Source of the DNA: Niveispirillum lacus
GTDB lineage: Bacteria > Pseudomonadota > Alphaproteobacteria > Azospirillales > Azospirillaceae
Length of the DNA: 64,000 nucleotides
Assembly (NCBI RefSeq): GCF_002251795.1
Contig: NZ_NOXU01000030.1
Location: forward strand, 546,972 to 610,971
Direction: 5' to 3'
Shown: positions 9,033 to 17,103 of the stretch, one piece after another
How the letters are laid out: each line of letters opens with the position of its first letter
Numbering within the stretch: position 1 is the first letter of the stretch
Program-made: the position numbers and the translations under genes
Notes under the pieces: generated by a model
Databases searched by the model: none
Told to the model about the DNA's origin: nothing
The model's input: only the letters and a program-made list of their open reading frames with translations

Positions 9033-10565
9033 GTGGCGGCGCGCGTTTGCACGGTGGCCTTTCAAGGCATAGATGTACTCGACATCGACGTCCAGGTGCA
9101 GATGACGGGCGGGCCGATTGCCTTTACCGTCGTCGGCCTTCCCGACAAGGCGGTGGGCGAAAGCCGGGAACGGGTCCGTGGCGCCCTGCACGCCCTGGGT
9201 ATTGCGCTGCCAGCGCAGCGGCTGATGGTCAATCTGGCGCCGGCCGATGTGCTGAAAGAGGGTTCGCATTTCGACCTTCCGATTGCGCTGGCCCTGCTGG
9301 TGATGATGGGCATCCTGCCCGACGATACCTTGGCCGGGTATCAGTCCCTGGGTGAGCTGGGGCTGGACGGGTCCATCTCTCCGGTGGCCGGTGTGCTGCC
9401 GGCCGCCATCAACGCCCTGGCCGGTGGCAAGGGCCTGATCTGCCCGGCGGCCAGCGGGGGAGAGGCGGCCTGGGCCGGTGAGGGTCTGGATATCCTGGCC
9501 CCGCCCTCGCTTCTGGCGCTGATCAACCATTTTAAGGGCACGCAGGTCCTGTCGCGGCCGGAACCAAAGCTACAAGCCGACATACCGAGCAGTATCAAGG
9601 ATTTACGGGACGTCAAGGGGCAGGAGACGGCCAAACGGGTGCTGGAGATTGCCGCCAGCGGCGGTCACAACATGCTGATGCTGGGACCGCCCGGCTCGGG
9701 CAAATCCATGCTGGCCGCCCGACTGCCGGGCCTGCTGCCCGCGCTGGACCCGGCGGAGGCGCTGGAGGTGTCCATGGTCCATTCCATTGCCGGCGGGCTG
9801 GAAGAGGGGCGGCTGATCCGCACAAGGCCCTTCCGGGAGGTCCACCATTCCGCCACCCTGGCGGCCATGGTGGGCGGTGGCAGCCGTGCCCGGCCCGGAG
9901 AGATCAGCCTGGCCCATAATGGCGTGCTGTTCCTGGACGAATTGCCCGAATTTGCCCGCGGCACGCTGGAGGCGCTGCGCCAGCCCATGGAAACCGGTCG
10001 CGCCACCGTCAGTCGCGCCAACCATCATGTCACCTATCCGGCACGGTTCCAGCTTGTGGCCGCCATGAATCCCTGCCGCTGCGGTCATCTGGACGATGCC
10101 GCCCTGGCCTGTGGCCGCGCCCCGAAATGCGCCCTGGATTACCAGTCGAAGATCAGTGGCCCGCTGTTCGACCGGATCGACCTGCATATCGACGTCCCCG
10201 CCGTCAGCGCCGCCGACCTGTCCCTGCCGCCGCCACGGGAGGGCACGGCGGAGGTGGCGGCCCGTGTCGCCCAGGCGCGGGAGATACAGCGCGCCCGCTA
10301 TCATACCATGCTGCCCCCCGGCCACCCGCCGATCCGCAGCAATGCCGAGGCCGATGGCGAGGTGCTGGAAAAGGTCGCCGGCCCCGATCCGCAGGGCCGT
10401 CACCTGCTGACCGACGCGGCGGAACGGCTGAAACTGTCGGCCCGTGGTTATCACCGCGTCCTGCGCGTGGCCCGCACCCTGGCCGACATGGACGGCGCCG
10501 ATGGTGTGCGCCGCATCCATGTGGCCGAGGCCCTGTCCTACCGCCGGGTGGCACCGGGACGGTAA
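9033..10565 (+). CDS. yifB: YifB family Mg-chelatase-like AAA+ ATPase
   Basis: A 510-aa protein of the ComM/YifB family; ComM in other bacteria is a helicase that promotes branch migration in natural transformation. Order: an N-terminal Lon-protease-like (ChlI-type) domain (VAFQGIDVLDIDVQVQM ... NLAPADVLKEG), an AAA+ core with Walker A GPPGSGKS at about 218-225 and Walker B LFLDELPEF, the zinc-like segment CRCGHLD ... CGRAPKC, and the C-terminal Mg-chelatase domain. The GTG at 9033 was chosen because the family begins with a short stretch before TVAFQGI; the frame is open upstream to 8931. Codon use is typical of the host. Confidence 0.9.
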   Translation: MAARVCTVAFQGIDVLDIDVQVQMTGGPIAFTVVGLPDKAVGESRERVRGALHALGIALPAQRLMVNLAPADVLKEGSHFDLPIALALLVMMGILPDDTLAGYQSLGELGLDGSISPVAGVLPAAINALAGGKGLICPAASGGEAAWAGEGLDILAPPSLLALINHFKGTQVLSRPEPKLQADIPSSIKDLRDVKGQETAKRVLEIAASGGHNMLMLGPPGSGKSMLAARLPGLLPALDPAEALEVSMVHSIAGGLEEGRLIRTRPFREVHHSATLAAMVGGGSRARPGEISLAHNGVLFLDELPEFARGTLEALRQPMETGRATVSRANHHVTYPARFQLVAAMNPCRCGHLDDAALACGRAPKCALDYQSKISGPLFDRIDLHIDVPAVSAADLSLPPPREGTAEVAARVAQAREIQRARYHTMLPPGHPPIRSNAEADGEVLEKVAGPDPQGRHLLTDAAERLKLSARGYHRVLRVARTLADMDGADGVRRIHVAEALSYRRVAPGR

Positions 10566-11441
10566 GGGGGCGGATGTTAACCCTGTGAAACATCCTGGAA
10601 CGCGGTGCGCGGCCCTGTTCCACCGGGCGGGGGCCGGGATGGGCGGCGGATGTTAACCCTGTGAAACATCGTGGAACCGCAAAACAGGGTGTGTTTCAGA
10701 GTGCCAGTGCGGCAAAAGCAGCGCCGGTCAACCCTGTGCAACATTGTGCACCATAAAAGCGGGCTGTGTTTCAGGGGCCATGGCTGCAACCTCCGGACAG
10801 ACCGACCCGATGGCCGACCCGTGTTGCACCGGTACCGATCCGACCCAGACGGACGAAGAGTGTTGATGACGGAGTATAGCACGCGGTGGCCGGAAAGTCA
10901 GCGGTTGGTGCGGTGGTGCCGGCCGGGGCAGTCGGTGGGGCCGGCGTTATTCTGCAGTCCGGTCCTCAAGCGTTAGGCCGGTGAGATGGCATGCTGGGGG
11001 CAATGTAGCGGGTGGGGCAGGTTTGTATCGCCGCTTTGCGCGCCACTTCAGTCTTTCCACCGTCCTGATGGCCGACCCATCAGCGGACATTCCGCCGAAC
11101 GTCTTTGTCCGGAAAGTGGTCCGACAAACAATTTGTCCGGATTGCCATCGGGCGCGCCAGTTTCCGGACAGCCGTCGTGTTGACCGCCAAAGGACGGTTT
11201 GGCGGACAGGGTTTGATGTGAATGGATGGCCAGGACGGGTCCGGGAGCGGGCGAGCGGCTTTTCGTGTTCCCTTCTGGATTCCGGACATTCCGCCCTTGT
11301 CCGACCGTCAGGGGGGCCACAGGCGGTGAAGATAGTGCCGACCACTCTCAGTGATGTCTGTTGAAAAAAGGCTATCTGCTTGGGTGACTAAATCATCTGC
11401 CTTGTACAGCTTCTGGCCACGGATGTACCCTATGGGGGTTA
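10566..11441. other. Long intergenic region with repeats, no gene seen
   Basis: About 875 bases with no credible gene. The left part holds three tandem units of about 75 bases (separate entry). The middle and right parts are GC-rich and contain many copies of a TTGTCCG/CGGACA word on both strands, a repeated CGGACATTCCGCC (11084-11096 and 11283-11295) and a repeated GATGGCCGACCC. The last 100 bases before the ClpP-like gene are AT-richer and may hold its promoter. Confidence 0.7.
10569..10790. repeat. Tandem degenerate palindromic repeat, about 75-bp period, three units
   Basis: The sequence GGCGGATGTTAACCCTGTGA and following AACATC occurs at 10569 and 10645 (76 bases apart); a diverged copy with AACCCTGTGCAACATTGTG is 75 bases further on. 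Between them a second block recurs with the same period (AAAACAGGGTGTGTTTCAG at 10681, and AAAAGCGGGCTGTGTTTCAG from 10755). Within a unit, CTGTGAAACA and the later TGTTTCAGAG are nearly complementary, as are CCCTGT and ACAGGG, so each unit can fold into a hairpin. Confidence 0.75.
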
Positions 11442-12014
11442 ATGGTGGGGGTGGAAATGCCTGACTTGGCAGGAGAGAAGATAGCCTCTTACGGATTCAC
11501 AGGGCCAATTGATCCAAATGGAGCCACGCGAATAGCCGCGGCCATGAATCACGCAGCGAACAATCAATTTGATGAAGTTCATTTTGCCGTAAGTTCCAAC
11601 GGCGGATATGTAGCCGACGGCATTTTTCTGTATAATCTTATCCGTGCGCTACCTATTAAAGTGAGGGTGCATAATATCGGAAGTTGCAGTTCAATAGCTG
11701 TTGTCGTTTTCCTGGCAGCGGAGCATCGATATTGCTCGGCACATTCCATGTTTATGATCCACCCGACTTCACTGTTTCCGTCTCAGGAAGGAATGTCGGC
11801 GGAGCGATTGCAATCATCGCTGAATGCGGCCTTGGCGGATGACGGTCGCACTGAAAACATCCTGCGCGAGCGTACCAACCTCCCAGACAACGTCCTCCAA
11901 GCGCGCAGGTTCAAGGACGTGTTCATCACGCCGCAAGAGGCGGTTCAGGTCGGGCTCGCTCATGGGATAGCTGAATTTGCGGTCCCACATGGGCGCCAAA
12001 TCATCCAGATTTAG
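11442..12014 (+). CDS. ClpP-like serine peptidase (Clp/TepA/SDH-type fold)
   Basis: A 190-aa protein of the ClpP/crotonase fold. A complete Ser-His-Asp triad can be placed: Ser84 (GSCSSIA), His107 (FMIHPTS) and Asp159 (RFKDVFITPQEA), with the substrate-strand motif SSNGGYVADG near 51-60 and the usual ending EAVQVGLAHGIAE. It lacks a propeptide and no Clp ATPase gene is nearby, so it may be a stand-alone accessory peptidase and not the housekeeping ClpP. Start is the ATG at 11442 with GGGGG upstream; a second ATG five codons later is also possible. Base composition is lower in GC than the core genes. It converges with the HEPN gene. Confidence 0.75.
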   Translation: MVGVEMPDLAGEKIASYGFTGPIDPNGATRIAAAMNHAANNQFDEVHFAVSSNGGYVADGIFLYNLIRALPIKVRVHNIGSCSSIAVVVFLAAEHRYCSAHSMFMIHPTSLFPSQEGMSAERLQSSLNAALADDGRTENILRERTNLPDNVLQARRFKDVFITPQEAVQVGLAHGIAEFAVPHGRQIIQI

Positions 12015-12189
12015 CTTACGTTGGTGGTCCATCTTTGCCGCCCAGTTCACTTCGAAGTTCTGCTTATACCCCCACCAAAGGAACCCTGCCAGTTATTTGC
12101 AGGTCCGCTTTCAGGTGCCATTGAACGGAGCCGGGTTTGCCGGAGGTGACCGGCCCTTAAATCTACACCGCTCACCTGCTGCGGCGCTG

Positions 12190-12927
12190 CTACTTGTACT
12201 TCTCCTCGATCTTCGACTGAATTCCGCCTGACAGTTTTTTGAGTGTCACAACGACGTGCCGGAAATAAGCGCGGTCTACTACCAGTTCCTCGCCATCCTC
12301 GCCGCGGCGCTTATCACCGGCCTTCTCAATATAGAGTTTGTTGATCCGGCCACTGTTGTGGATGATGATGTCTCGAGAGGCCTTTATCTCAATAAACGCC
12401 TTCACCACATCGGTATCCATCTCGATGGATAGCACCTTAGCGGCCTTATCAAGATATTCCGCTGGCTTACCAAACATCAGCCCCTCGCACTTCATGACGA
12501 CAAAACGCCGAATCACGTCTTCGCGCTCTTCATAAGCCAGAAATAAGTCGAGAGGTATGCCGCCCTTATCAGAAAGAACCGACAGTTTCAAAGGTTGTGC
12601 TGTCGCCACAATGACGAGACTGTCCTGGATAAAAGCTTCGGTGCGCGATACCAATGACACGATGTTAGTTTCGAAAATGCCCCGCTCGTGTTGGGCGTGG
12701 AAAATCAGGCCGATATCTTCATCGCGACGTCTGCTAACCACAGTGCCGTCGCGCTTTGGCACTTGGTATGGCTTTTTTGCTTTGCTCTTAGAATTTCGCA
12801 GTATTTCAGCCCGTTTTTTAAGATCGGGCCGCAGGAGCTCGGTGAATATCCACGCATCATTAATCAACCGGTAAAGCCGGATGTGAAGGGTATAGATTGC
12901 CTTCGATACTTCGCTATTTCTTGCCAT
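12190..12927 (-). CDS. HEPN-domain protein, putative RNase
   Basis: A 245-aa, mostly helical, charged protein. Near the C-terminal third it carries R185-x4-H190 in ASRDIIIHNSGRIN, matching the catalytic Rx4-6H motif of HEPN ribonucleases (the RiboL-PSP/MAE_28990 type has R....HN.G). It has no signal peptide or membrane segment. HEPN proteins often act as toxins or defence effectors, sometimes with an antitoxin or sensor. The adjacent ClpP-like gene is convergent, so they do not share an operon. Composition is AT-richer than the core genome, suggesting acquisition. RNase function is inference. Confidence 0.6.
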   Translation of the reverse strand: MARNSEVSKAIYTLHIRLYRLINDAWIFTELLRPDLKKRAEILRNSKSKAKKPYQVPKRDGTVVSRRRDEDIGLIFHAQHERGIFETNIVSLVSRTEAFIQDSLVIVATAQPLKLSVLSDKGGIPLDLFLAYEEREDVIRRFVVMKCEGLMFGKPAEYLDKAAKVLSIEMDTDVVKAFIEIKASRDIIIHNSGRINKLYIEKAGDKRRGEDGEELVVDRAYFRHVVVTLKKLSGGIQSKIEEKYK

Positions 12928-13077
12928 TCTCTCCCTCCCATCGCACCGGCCATATTATAGGTGCATTCCCCACAAGAATAAATGATGAAGGTATGCCTAC
13001 ATGATTATGGTGTAGTTTCTTTGAAAACTATCAAAGATTTTCTTTCGAACTTTGGGAGTGCGACTAACATCGCCCGC

Positions 13078-13107
13078 GTGTCCGTCAAACGGAGGTTTGA
13101 CGGACAC
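13078..13107. repeat. Perfect 13-bp inverted repeat (hairpin)
   Basis: GTGTCCGTCAAAC, a GGAG loop, then the exact complement GTTTGACGGACAC. It lies between the HEPN gene and the antitoxin gene, downstream of the antitoxin on the minus strand. There is no T-run on either side, so it is either a factor-dependent terminator or a mobile palindrome. Confidence 0.85.
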
Positions 13108-13217
13108 CCAGAATTCGGCCGCTTTCTCGTTGCCCTGACAGAAACCCGCCCGTCCGCCTCCGGCCCCCTTTGAGCCACTCAGAACGACTGCAATGCTGCC
13201 GCTGCCTTCATCCGGCC

Positions 13218-13514
13218 TCACACGCTCGCCGATGAAGGGCCGACCTCAAAACTGATACGCAGGCGGGTGCCTGTGGCTTTGGCGAAGCGCGCCAGGGTTC
13301 GGGCGGATGGGATTGTCCGGCCGCTTTCGAGGCGGGCGATGGCGCTTTGGGAGGTTTGCATGCGCGCGGCCAGTTCCTCCTGCGTCAGACCTGCCTTGAT
13401 GCGGGCCTCGATGATGGCCTGGGCCAAGGTGAATTCTTCCTCAAGCGCGTCGTATGCCTCGCGGTAGGCGGGGTCCTGCATCCAATCCGCGTGGAGTTCC
13501 TTGATCCTGGTCAT
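13218..13514 (-). CDS. Antitoxin of a HigB/Gp49-type toxin-antitoxin pair (XRE/HTH)
   Basis: A 98-aa protein with a helix-turn-helix of the XRE family in its middle (AGLTQEELAARMQTSQSAIARLESG, residues about 43-67) and an acidic N-terminal helix. This is the usual antitoxin for toxins of the phage Gp49/HigB group. Its start overlaps the last codon of the upstream toxin gene by 4 bases, as is normal for such operons. The toxin itself is broken here, so this antitoxin is probably an orphan that may still bind the operator near 13990. Confidence 0.88.
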   Translation of the reverse strand: MTRIKELHADWMQDPAYREAYDALEEEFTLAQAIIEARIKAGLTQEELAARMQTSQSAIARLESGRTIPSARTLARFAKATGTRLRISFEVGPSSASV

Positions 13515-13970
13515 GTGATCTCCTTCGCCCGCTCACGGGCCAAGTCCCGCTCATGGCGCGGGGTTTTCTGTGTTTTTTTGACAAACACCCGGACGATGAC
13601 AACCCGCTTGCCGGTCGCCGTGAGGTAGATCGCCCGCGAAAGGCCGCCCTGGCCCTTCACGCGCAATTCCCACAGCTTGCCCTCAAGTGCGTTACACCAC
13701 ATCCCAGTGATCGTCACCGATCACCGGGCTTCAATCGCCAGCGCCGCCATCAGGCGGCTCGGCTACGCGCCACGTGGCGCGCGGCGGCAGTCGCCGCCGA
13801 ACCGGTTCCCGATGCGTCAAATTCATCGGGAACCGCTATTACCGTGTCATGCGGCAGGTTCTGTAGGCCGACGGCTTCAATAAGATGGAGGATGCGGACC
13901 AGCCGTGCCCGTAAATCCACAGGCAGGCAAAAATCTCCGCATCGACGATTTCATTCAGGGTTTCAACCGT
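13511..13970 (-). pseudogene. Gp49/HigB-family toxin gene, disrupted
   Basis: The last 60 codons read as a clear toxin C-terminus (LEGKLWELRVKGQGG, then FVKKTQKTPRHERDLARERAKE). The first half can be traced further upstream in pieces: TVETLNEIVDAEIF, then after a one-base shift near 13926-13933 LPVDLRARLVRILHLIEAVG and LQNLPHDTV. Between HDTV and ALEGK about 149 bases (13691-13839) have been inserted that are full of palindromes and contain stops. The expected ATG before TVETL also appears lost (ACG at 13970). Start loss, frameshift and insertion together make an inactive toxin. Confidence 0.78.
13691..13839. repeat. Palindrome-rich insertion inside the toxin gene
   Basis: About 149 bases made almost wholly of inverted repeats: GTGATCG-TCAC-CGATCAC (13707-13724), GCCGCC-ATCA-GGCGGC (13743-13758), CGCGCCACGTGGCGCG (13766-13781), GGCGGC-AGTC-GCCGCC (13783-13798) and GGTTCCCGATG ... 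CATCGGGAACC (13804-13834). The limits are set by where toxin similarity stops and resumes. No terminal duplication is clear. It resembles small non-autonomous palindromic elements. Confidence 0.6.
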
Positions 13971-13982
13971 CCCCGTGGGCTG

Positions 13983-14004
13983 AATATATCAAAATTGATA
14001 TATT
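13983..14004. promoter_or_regulatory. Palindromic operator, probably of the toxin-antitoxin operon
   Basis: The core ATATATCAAAATTGATATAT is a 9-bp inverted repeat with a 2-base centre, extended by one more pair on each side. It sits immediately upstream of the traceable toxin start on the minus strand, where HigBA-type operons carry the site bound by their own antitoxin. It is strikingly AT-rich in a GC-rich setting. Confidence 0.55.
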
Positions 14005-14079
14005 TTGTCCGGCGCGAACCCCATGGCGGCAGTCGCCGCCGCAGCCAATTGCGATAAAATCCACGCAACGCGATTGGGT

Positions 14080-15438
14080 TTAAGCGGCCCCCAGCCACCC
14101 GGCCAAATCCGCCAGCGCTCGGGTGGTGTAGGCCTTTTTCCGGTCCTTGCCGTGCAGGTCCTTGCCGTTGGGCTGGCGGTCGGTGATGGGGGGGAAGAGG
14201 CCGAAATTGACGTTCATGGGCTGGAACGTCTCCGCCTCGGCCCCGCCGGTGATGTGGGACAGCAGGGCGCCCAGCGCCGTGGTGCGCGGCGGCAGGGAGG
14301 GGGACTGGCCCAGCCGGTCGCTGGCGGCGAAGCGGCCGGCCAGCAGGCCGACAGCGGCACTTTCCACATAACCTTCGCAGCCGGTGATCTGCCCGGCGAA
14401 GCGCAGGCGGGGCAGGGCCTTCAGGCGCAGGGTGGCGTCCAGCAGGCGCGGGGAGTTGATGAAGGTGTTGCGGTGCAGACCGCCCAGCCGCGCGAACTCG
14501 GCATTTTCCAGGCCGGGGATCATGCGGAAGACCCGGACCTGTTCGGCATATTTCAGCTTGGTCTGAAAGCCGACCAGATTATAGAGCGTGCCCAGGGCAT
14601 TATCCTGACGCAACTGCACCACGGCATAGGGGCGCTTGCCCTCATGCGGGTTGGTCAGGCCCACGGGCTTCATCGGGCCATAACGCAAGGTGTCGACGCC
14701 GCGTTCGGCCATCACCTCAATCGGCAGGCAGCCTTCAAAATAGGGGGTGTTTTTCTCCCACTCCTTGAAGTCGCCCTTTTCGCCATCAATCAGCGCCTGG
14801 ATGAAGGCCTGATACTGCTCCTTGTCCATGGCGCAGTTGATATAGTCCTTGCCCGTACCGCCGGGCCCCACCTTGTCATAGCGCGACTGAAACCAAGCCT
14901 TGGACAGGTCGATGCTGTCGGTATGGACGATGGGGGCGATGGCGTCGAAGAAGCTCAACTGCTCCTCGCCCGTAAACGCCCGGATCGCCTCGGCCAGCTT
15001 CATGCTGGTCAGGGGGCCGGTGGCGATGATGGTATTGTCCCAGTCTTCGGGCGGGATACCGGCAACCTCGCCCCGCTCCACCGTCACCAGCGGATGGCTG
15101 GTCAGGGTGGCGGTCACATGTTCGGCGAAATGATCGCGGTCCACGGCCAGGGCGCCGCCGGCGGGCACCTTGTGCGTGTCGGCTGCTGTCAGGATCAGCG
15201 AGCCGCAACGGCGCATCTCCTCATGCAGCAGGCCGACGGCGTTATATTCGGCGTCGTCAGAGCGGAAGGAGTTGGAACAGACCAGCTCCGCAAAGAAATC
15301 CGTCTGGTGCGCGTCCGTTTTCTGAACGGGGCGCATCTCATGCAGGATGACGGGGATGCCGGCCTGGGCGATCTGCCATGCAGCTTCGCTGCCGGCCATG
15401 CCGGCGCCGATGACGTGGATGGGGGTGTGCTGTGTCAT
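14080..15438 (-). CDS. trmFO: tRNA m5U54 methyltransferase, folate/FAD-dependent
   Basis: A 452-aa flavoprotein that methylates U54 in the tRNA T-loop using methylene-tetrahydrofolate. The N-terminal FAD site [15 protein letters not shown] is followed by the family signature [11 protein letters not shown], with the catalytic-region cysteine, and later [29 protein letters not shown] and [14 protein letters not shown]. The C-terminus is full length. The start is the ATG at 15438, directly before the FAD motif; the frame is open about 100 codons further upstream but those residues do not look like protein. Confidence 0.95.
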   Translation of the reverse strand: MTQHTPIHVIGAGMAGSEAAWQIAQAGIPVILHEMRPVQKTDAHQTDFFAELVCSNSFRSDDAEYNAVGLLHEEMRRCGSLILTAADTHKVPAGGALAVDRDHFAEHVTATLTSHPLVTVERGEVAGIPPEDWDNTIIATGPLTSMKLAEAIRAFTGEEQLSFFDAIAPIVHTDSIDLSKAWFQSRYDKVGPGGTGKDYINCAMDKEQYQAFIQALIDGEKGDFKEWEKNTPYFEGCLPIEVMAERGVDTLRYGPMKPVGLTNPHEGKRPYAVVQLRQDNALGTLYNLVGFQTKLKYAEQVRVFRMIPGLENAEFARLGGLHRNTFINSPRLLDATLRLKALPRLRFAGQITGCEGYVESAAVGLLAGRFAASDRLGQSPSLPPRTTALGALLSHITGGAEAETFQPMNVNFGLFPPITDRQPNGKDLHGKDRKKAYTTRALADLAGWLGAA

Positions 15439-15619
15439 GGGCGGTGATGTCGCGCGACACGGCGCGGACGTCAAGTGCCGATACATCCATCTTTGTCCGA
15501 ACCGTGTCCAAAGCGGGCGGGCGCGGGCGGCATTGTGCCCCTGACAGGACGTCACTAGACATTTCCGATATCGGATGTATTGTGCCGGGCGTTTCACGAT
15601 TGCCGGACAATGGTTCACG

Positions 15620-16996
15620 ATGCTTGCCGCCACCCCTCCGGGCGAAACCCTTTTCCACCGCGTGCAGCGCCATGTCGGCGAACTGTTTCGGCTGGCCATT
15701 CCCGTGATCATCGCGCGGGCGGGCATCATGGTCATGGCGCTGACCGACACGTTGATGGTCGGGCGGTTCGGGGCCCAGGAACTGGCCTATTACGGGCTGG
15801 GCAACATGCCGGTCGGCGTGATGCTGGGCGTCATGGTCGGGCTGATGCTGGGCGTGGTGGTCATGACGGCCCAGGCCGTGGGGCGGGGCGAGGAGGCATC
15901 GACCGGTATGATCTGGCGCCGGGCCATCCCTTATTCGTTGCTGGTCGGAGGGGGCATGGCGGGCCTGTGCCTGCTGGGTGAGGAGTTCCTGCTGATCACC
16001 GGCCAGGCCCCCGACCTGGCCGCCGGTGGGGCCGGCGTGATGGCGGTGATCGCCATTGGCATGCCAGCCGCCGGCCTGCATCTGGCCACCAGCCTTTATC
16101 TGGAAGGGATGAAACGACCGATTCCCGGCATGGTGGCCATGCTGATCGGCAATGTCCTGAATGTCGGGCTGAACTGGGTCCTGGTCTGGGGCCATTTCGG
16201 CTTTCCCGCCATGGGGGCGGAGGGGGCGGCCTGGGCCACCACCATCCTGCGCTGGCTGGGGGCTATCGGCCTGATCGCCTATGTCTGGTGGCTGCCGGCG
16301 CGCCATGCCTGGGGCATTCGCGGCGGGTTCAAGGGCTGGTGGCGAGACAGCGGTCCACAGCGGCAGGTGGGTTATGCCGCAGGCCTGTCCAACGGGCTGG
16401 AAGGATCAGCCTTTGCGGCGCTGGCGCTGTTTGCGGGCTGGCTGGGTGCCATGTCGGTCGGGGCCTACACGATCGGGTTGAACCTGATCGCCCTGCCTTT
16501 TATGTGCGCGCTGGGGCTGGCGACGGCCACATCGGTGCGGGTGGGCAATGCCTATGGTGCGGGGGACCGGGTGGAAACCAAGGTTGCCGGCTGGACCGGG
16601 CTGGGCGTGACCAGCGTCATCCTGGCGCTGGTCGGGGTGATCTTCCTGCTGTTTCCCGCCTGGGTTGCAGCGCAGTTCACGGCGGACCCGGCCCTGATCG
16701 CGCTGACCGCGCCCTTGCTGGCGCTGTCGGCCTGGCTGCTGGTGGCCGATGGCGGGCAGGTGGTGATGGCGCAAGCCCTGCGCGGACGCAGCGACACCTG
16801 GGTACCCACCGCCATGCATTTTGTCAGCTATTACGCCATCATGATGCCCCTGGGCTGGTATCTGGCCTTCCCCATGGGCCAGGGGGTGCTGGGCTTGTTC
16901 ATGGGCATTCTGATTGCCAGTTTTGTGGCGGTGACCTTCCTGATGGGCCGGTTCTGGTGGCTGTCACGGCGGGATGATCGGGCGGCCGGTGTCTGA
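15620..16996 (+). CDS. MATE family multidrug efflux transporter
   Basis: A membrane protein of about 458 aa with twelve hydrophobic segments in two six-helix halves, starting after a short cytoplasmic leader ([17 protein letters not shown]). Family features include the helix-1 region, [19 protein letters not shown] in the first half and the repeated [18 protein letters not shown] in the second. MATE proteins export cationic drugs or metabolites with a Na+ or H+ gradient. Start is uncertain: the ATG at 15620 gives a normal length, and 15575 is the next choice upstream. It is divergent from trmFO and followed by gyrA. Confidence 0.9.
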   Translation: MLAATPPGETLFHRVQRHVGELFRLAIPVIIARAGIMVMALTDTLMVGRFGAQELAYYGLGNMPVGVMLGVMVGLMLGVVVMTAQAVGRGEEASTGMIWRRAIPYSLLVGGGMAGLCLLGEEFLLITGQAPDLAAGGAGVMAVIAIGMPAAGLHLATSLYLEGMKRPIPGMVAMLIGNVLNVGLNWVLVWGHFGFPAMGAEGAAWATTILRWLGAIGLIAYVWWLPARHAWGIRGGFKGWWRDSGPQRQVGYAAGLSNGLEGSAFAALALFAGWLGAMSVGAYTIGLNLIALPFMCALGLATATSVRVGNAYGAGDRVETKVAGWTGLGVTSVILALVGVIFLLFPAWVAAQFTADPALIALTAPLLALSAWLLVADGGQVVMAQALRGRSDTWVPTAMHFVSYYAIMMPLGWYLAFPMGQGVLGLFMGILIASFVAVTFLMGRFWWLSRRDDRAAGV

Positions 16997-17103
16997 TTTC
17001 CCCTTTCGTTGTTCGCACCCGCGAATGGTGCTACAAGGGGTGCCCGATGGCCGGTCCTGCCGGCCGTCTGGCTTTGTAGACCCGTAATGACGAGTTCCGC
17101 TCG

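Noticed and set aside
9603..10520. A 305-codon open frame on the minus strand
   Set aside because: It is antisense to yifB, whose protein is a clear family member.
10569..10790. Possible CRISPR array
   Set aside because: Only three diverged units, the spacing parts are themselves repeated, and there are no cas genes.
10981..11364. A 127-codon open frame in the repeat-rich spacer
   Set aside because: Its translation is Arg/Cys-rich and follows the TTGTCCG repeats; overlapping frames on both strands are equally open, so it is a GC effect.
13000..13217. Small gene on the minus strand between the antitoxin and HEPN genes
   Set aside because: The frame runs through the perfect hairpin at 13078-13107, has no ribosome-binding site that stands out and encodes no recognisable domain.
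14005..15447. A 480-codon open frame on the plus strand
   Set aside because: It is antisense to trmFO and shows only low-complexity Gly/Gln/Ala residues.
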